Assembly (NCBI RefSeq): GCF_020177335.1
Contig: NZ_JAIVMG010000009.1
Coordinates: 166,332-230,331, forward strand
Origin: Stappia indica
Lineage (GTDB): Bacteria > Pseudomonadota > Alphaproteobacteria > Rhizobiales > Stappiaceae
Length of the DNA: 64,000 nt
Reading direction: 5' to 3'
Part shown: one piece after another, positions 61,832 to 64,000 of the stretch
Position numbering within the stretch: the first letter of the stretch is position 1
Layout: each line of letters opens with the position of its first letter
The notes under the pieces: generated by a model
What the model was told of the DNA's origin: nothing
The model's input: only the letters and a program-made list of their open reading frames with translations
Database searches by the model: none
Position numbers and translations under genes: made by a program

Positions 61832-62179
61832 ATGAGACTTATCGCGGCAGTCCTGGTCATCCTCGGCCTTTCCGGTCCTGCTCTAGCTGCAGACAGCGCC
61901 CTGAACGACCTGATCTGGTCCGGCAAGAACGACCAGGCCATTCAGGCAATGCAGAACGATCCCACGCTGATCACGGCCAAGGTCGACGGCTACACGCCCC
62001 TGCATCTGGCCAGCATGGTCGGCAATACCGAGGTCGCCAAGTTCCTTCTCGACAATGGCGCCGACGTCAACGCACGGGATGCGGAAGGCTATTCACCGCT
62101 CGTCCGAGCCAAGGCCAATGGCAACGACGAGATCGCCAAAATGTTGACCGATCACGGCGCAAAGGAGCTCCGTCCCTGA
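61832..62179 (+). CDS. Small secreted ankyrin-repeat protein
   Basis: A 115-residue protein. A signal peptide (MRLIAAVLVILGLSGPALA) precedes about three ankyrin repeats: SALNDLIWSGKNDQAIQAMQ, DGYTPLHLASMVGNTEVAKF with LLDNGADVNARD, and EGYSPLVRAKANGNDEIAKM. Such small periplasmic ankyrin proteins act in protein contacts; a catalase-associated role is known for some, but nothing here points to a partner. The ATG at 61832 is preferred because GGAG lies 6 bases before it; an ATG at 61802 would spoil the signal peptide start. Confidence 0.82.
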   Translation: MRLIAAVLVILGLSGPALAADSALNDLIWSGKNDQAIQAMQNDPTLITAKVDGYTPLHLASMVGNTEVAKFLLDNGADVNARDAEGYSPLVRAKANGNDEIAKMLTDHGAKELRP

Positions 62180-62499
62180 TCAGGCACCAACAGGCCGCCT
62201 GCGCGTGAACTGCGTGGCCAACGCCATATCCGTCCGCCGCAGGGTTCTTCTGACATTCGCCTGACGTGCCCTACCTCGCCTTGGGCAACGGCCGGCCACC
62301 GGTCGTCCTTTGCCCGGGCTCTTTGGTCACCTCCGACGCGAGGAAGCTCGCCGCGGCCGGACACATCGACTTTGCGACGCAGCGGTCATCGCCTGCCTGT
62401 ATGTGGTGGAGACCCGCGACGTCAGCGTTGCCGCCCGCGAAACCTTGTTTGGTGGGCGCAGCGCCTGACCTGCCATCGGCCATCTGAGGGGTCCCACCT
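62180..62499. other. Gene-free stretch between the ankyrin gene and the IS element
   Basis: About 320 bp with short open frames on both strands but none with a ribosome site or recognisable motif. It may hold remnants of a gene displaced by the neighbouring IS element. Confidence 0.4.
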
Positions 62500-62560
62500 T
62501 GTGAGACAGTTTGGCGGCTTGGCTAAGGCTGGATCCTTCCGATGGAAAGAACGATCCAGC

Positions 62561-62869
62561 ATGAAGACACACAGCCGGTTCACCGCCGCGTTCAAAGCCG
62601 AGGTCGCGCTTCAGGCCATCCGCGGCGAGCGGACGATTTCGGAGTTGGCCACGAAGCACCAGCTTCATCCCAAACAGATCACGCAGTGGAAACGTCAGGC
62701 CATCGAGAATCTGGCCAAGGCGTTCGACGACAAGACTTGCGATGCGCAGGTCAGCCGGGAAGCCGAAGTGACAAAGCTGCATGCCAAGATCGGTCGTCTC
62801 ATCGTCGAGCGGGATTTTCTGGCCAAGCCTTCGATCGCTGAGCCTGGATCGCAGGAGAATGATGATTGA
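62561..62869 (+). CDS. IS3-family transposase OrfA
   Basis: A 102-residue protein. The N-terminal HTH (FKAEVALQAIRGERTISELA then TKHQLHPKQITQWKRQA) binds the IS ends. The C-terminal leucine-zipper-like part (VTKLHAKIGRLIVERDFLAK) is typical for OrfA. Reading frame appears intact. Without a working OrfB it cannot support transposition but could bind to related IS ends. Confidence 0.85.
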   Translation: MKTHSRFTAAFKAEVALQAIRGERTISELATKHQLHPKQITQWKRQAIENLAKAFDDKTCDAQVSREAEVTKLHAKIGRLIVERDFLAKPSIAEPGSQENDD

Positions 62870-63534
62870 TCCCGATCACCCGCGGCTCGCGATCCGCCGC
62901 TAGTGCGAACTGGTCTCGATCTCGCGGGCCTCGTTCTATCGAGAGCCCGCCGGCGAGAGCCCTGAGAACCTCGCACCGATGCGCGTCCTCGACGAGACCT
63001 TCATGGAAACGCTCTGGCATGGGTCGCGCCAGACGGTGCGGCATCTGCGACGCCAGGGCTGGTGCGTCGGCCGCAAGCGTCTCCGACGGCTGATACGCAA
63101 GATCGGCCTGTCACCGATCTACCAGGCGCCGAAGACCAGCGAGCCGCATCCGCAGCACCGCATCTATCCCTACCTGCTGCGACATCTGGCGATCGAGCCG
63201 CCGGATCAGGTCTGGTGTGCCGACGTGACCTACCTCCCGATGCGGCGCGGCTTCCTCTACCTGGCGGCTGTGGAACACGATGGGGACCGGGATCCGCATC
63301 TCCATGGACGGGCGCGGCCGCTGGATGGACAATGTCTTCATTGAGCGGCTGTGGCGCAGCCTCAAATACGAATGCGTCTTCCACAACGCCTTCGAGACCG
63401 GAAGAGAAGCCCGCCATGGCATCGGCTCCTGGATAGACTATTACAACCGGCGACGTCCGCACTCGACCTTCGGCGGCAGCACACACGACGAGATTTATGA
63501 TATCGCGCAGATGAAGGAGCAATTGGCGGCGTAA
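62859..63534 (+). pseudogene. IS3-family transposase OrfB, disrupted
   Basis: OrfB homology begins at the ATG at 62859, meets an in-frame TAG at 62901-62903 just before CELVSISRASFYRE, and then continues through the HTH and the first catalytic Asp (WCADVTYLPMRRGFLYLAAV). Near 63275 the sequence jumps into another frame at GIRISMDGRGRWMDNVF, which normally lies some 50-60 residues later. The second catalytic Asp region (NTDQGSQF-type) is therefore deleted. The end FIERLWRSLKYE with its catalytic Glu to the C-terminus remains. The element is dead. Confidence 0.85.
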
Positions 63535-63552
63535 AATCCAACCCGATCCACC

Positions 63553-63792
63553 TTAGCCAAGCCGCCAAACCGTCCCGACAAAACGCACCTCCGCGCACGG
63601 CATTCCGATATTCCCTCGATTTGCCTTGAAGGTATCCAGATCGGCCCAGGTTTCTTCGATGTGCCAGCCCTCTCCGCCCTCGCGACGGTAGGCCAGGATA
63701 TTGAAGGAGTTGCGATCGTCGCAGCCTGTCATCAAGCCCCCCACGGTAGCGATAAGCCTCTGCACCGATAGATTGCTCAAACTGGCCACCAC
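63553..63792 (-). CDS. Hypothetical protein, 3' end replaced by IS sequence
   Basis: A 79-residue frame starting with GTG. SFNILAYRREGGEGWHIEET and WADLDTFKANRGNIGMP look like real protein. The last nine codons (about FVGTVWRLG and stop) run into the IS inverted repeat, so the IS inserted in the 3' part of this gene and supplies its stop. The family is not recognised. It may be non-functional. Confidence 0.4.
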   Translation of the reverse strand: MVASLSNLSVQRLIATVGGLMTGCDDRNSFNILAYRREGGEGWHIEETWADLDTFKANRGNIGMPCAEVRFVGTVWRLG

Positions 63793-63894
63793 AGCGCAAG
63801 ACCTCGCGGGCGCATGACCTGCCGCGGGCTTTTTGGCCGCCGTGGCTCATCCCGGCGCACGGCCTGATTTCTAGGGAATGGGGCGCCTGAACGC

Positions 63895-63929
63895 AAAAAC
63901 CTCCGCGGCGAGGCCTGCGGAGGTTTTTT
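63895..63929 (-). terminator. Terminator downstream of the initiator tRNA gene
   Basis: AACCTCCGC / GCGGAGGTT arms with a 10-nt loop; T-rich tracts lie on both sides, so it can work in either direction. It directly follows the tRNA 3' end on the minus strand. Confidence 0.75.
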
Positions 63930-63935
63930 GTGATT

Positions 63936-64000
<65 letters not shown>

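Larger units (their letters stand above)
62500..63580 (+). mobile_element. Decayed IS3-family insertion sequence
   Basis: The terminal inverted repeats are recognisable: left TGTGAGACAGTTTGGCGG and right, read inward, TGTCGGGACGGTTTGGCGG, both running on through CTTGGCTAAGG. OrfA is intact but OrfB has a stop and a deletion, and total length is only about 1.08 kb against the usual 1.2-1.3 kb. I find no target-site duplication at these ends. Confidence 0.85.

Noticed and set aside
62271..62483. Short minus-strand ORF between the ankyrin gene and the IS
   Set aside because: No ribosome site, no recognisable motif, and an equally long frame exists on the other strand.
62490..63590. Target-site duplication around the IS
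   Set aside because: Bases flanking the inferred ends (CACCT left, AAACG right) do not match, so none is claimed.

Overview
The window is high-GC, densely coded DNA. Its gene content (TRAP and Liv-type transporters, class III cyclase with a Cache sensor, SQR-DUF1641 operon, FCD-GntR regulator, initiator tRNA of standard bacterial type) fits an alphaproteobacterium. No ribosomal or other species marker is present, so a genus cannot be named.

Layout. (1) 1-6.8 kb: the 3' end is cut off of a giant minus-strand autotransporter adhesin, with about two dozen glycine-rich repeats followed by the start of an outer-membrane barrel. (2) 7-14 kb: sensing and accessory genes: a chemoreceptor paired with a secreted sensor-like protein, an exported amidohydrolase, and a membrane adenylate/guanylate cyclase. 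(3) 13.9-16.7 kb: a winged-helix regulator divergent from a sulfide:quinone oxidoreductase-like / DUF1641 / IscU-like operon. (4) 16.7-43 kb: a large accessory locus that I read as a degradation regulon for the last two steroid rings (HIP pathway). It has IpdA, IpdB, IpdC, IpdF and EchA20 counterparts, a FadD3-like ligase, one fused and one split acyl-CoA dehydrogenase pair, two thiolases, several SDRs, a Liv-type ABC importer, a TetR regulator, an SMP-30 type lactonase and a flavin-dependent halogenase-like enzyme. A 16-bp palindrome related to TCGTCCGATAGGACGA recurs in front of most of its transcription units. No ring A/B or side-chain genes are visible here, so the locus may serve to import and finish off HIP-like bicyclic intermediates. 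(5) 43-45.7 kb: a LuxR-type regulator with tandem 19-bp boxes upstream, and a TetR / DUF1348 divergent pair sharing three operator-like boxes. (6) 45.8-61.6 kb: a complete hydroxyproline catabolism locus. An ABC importer and a TRAP transporter bring substrate in. 4-hydroxyproline epimerase, a D-hydroxyproline oxidase, a DapA-like deaminase and a ketoglutarate semialdehyde dehydrogenase form the 4-Hyp route to 2-oxoglutarate. Aconitase X, a proline-racemase-like dehydratase and an Ldh2-type reductase form the 3-Hyp route to proline. A GntR/FCD regulator closes the locus and related palindromes lie in its promoters. (7) 61.8-64 kb: a small secreted ankyrin protein, a decayed IS3-family element that truncated a neighbouring ORF, and a partial initiator tRNA at the right edge.

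The two catabolic loci look independent: each has its own importer, regulator and operator family. The part most worth following up is the steroid-type regulon, because its shared operator ties a halogenase-like flavoenzyme and a lactonase to HIP-type beta-oxidation genes.
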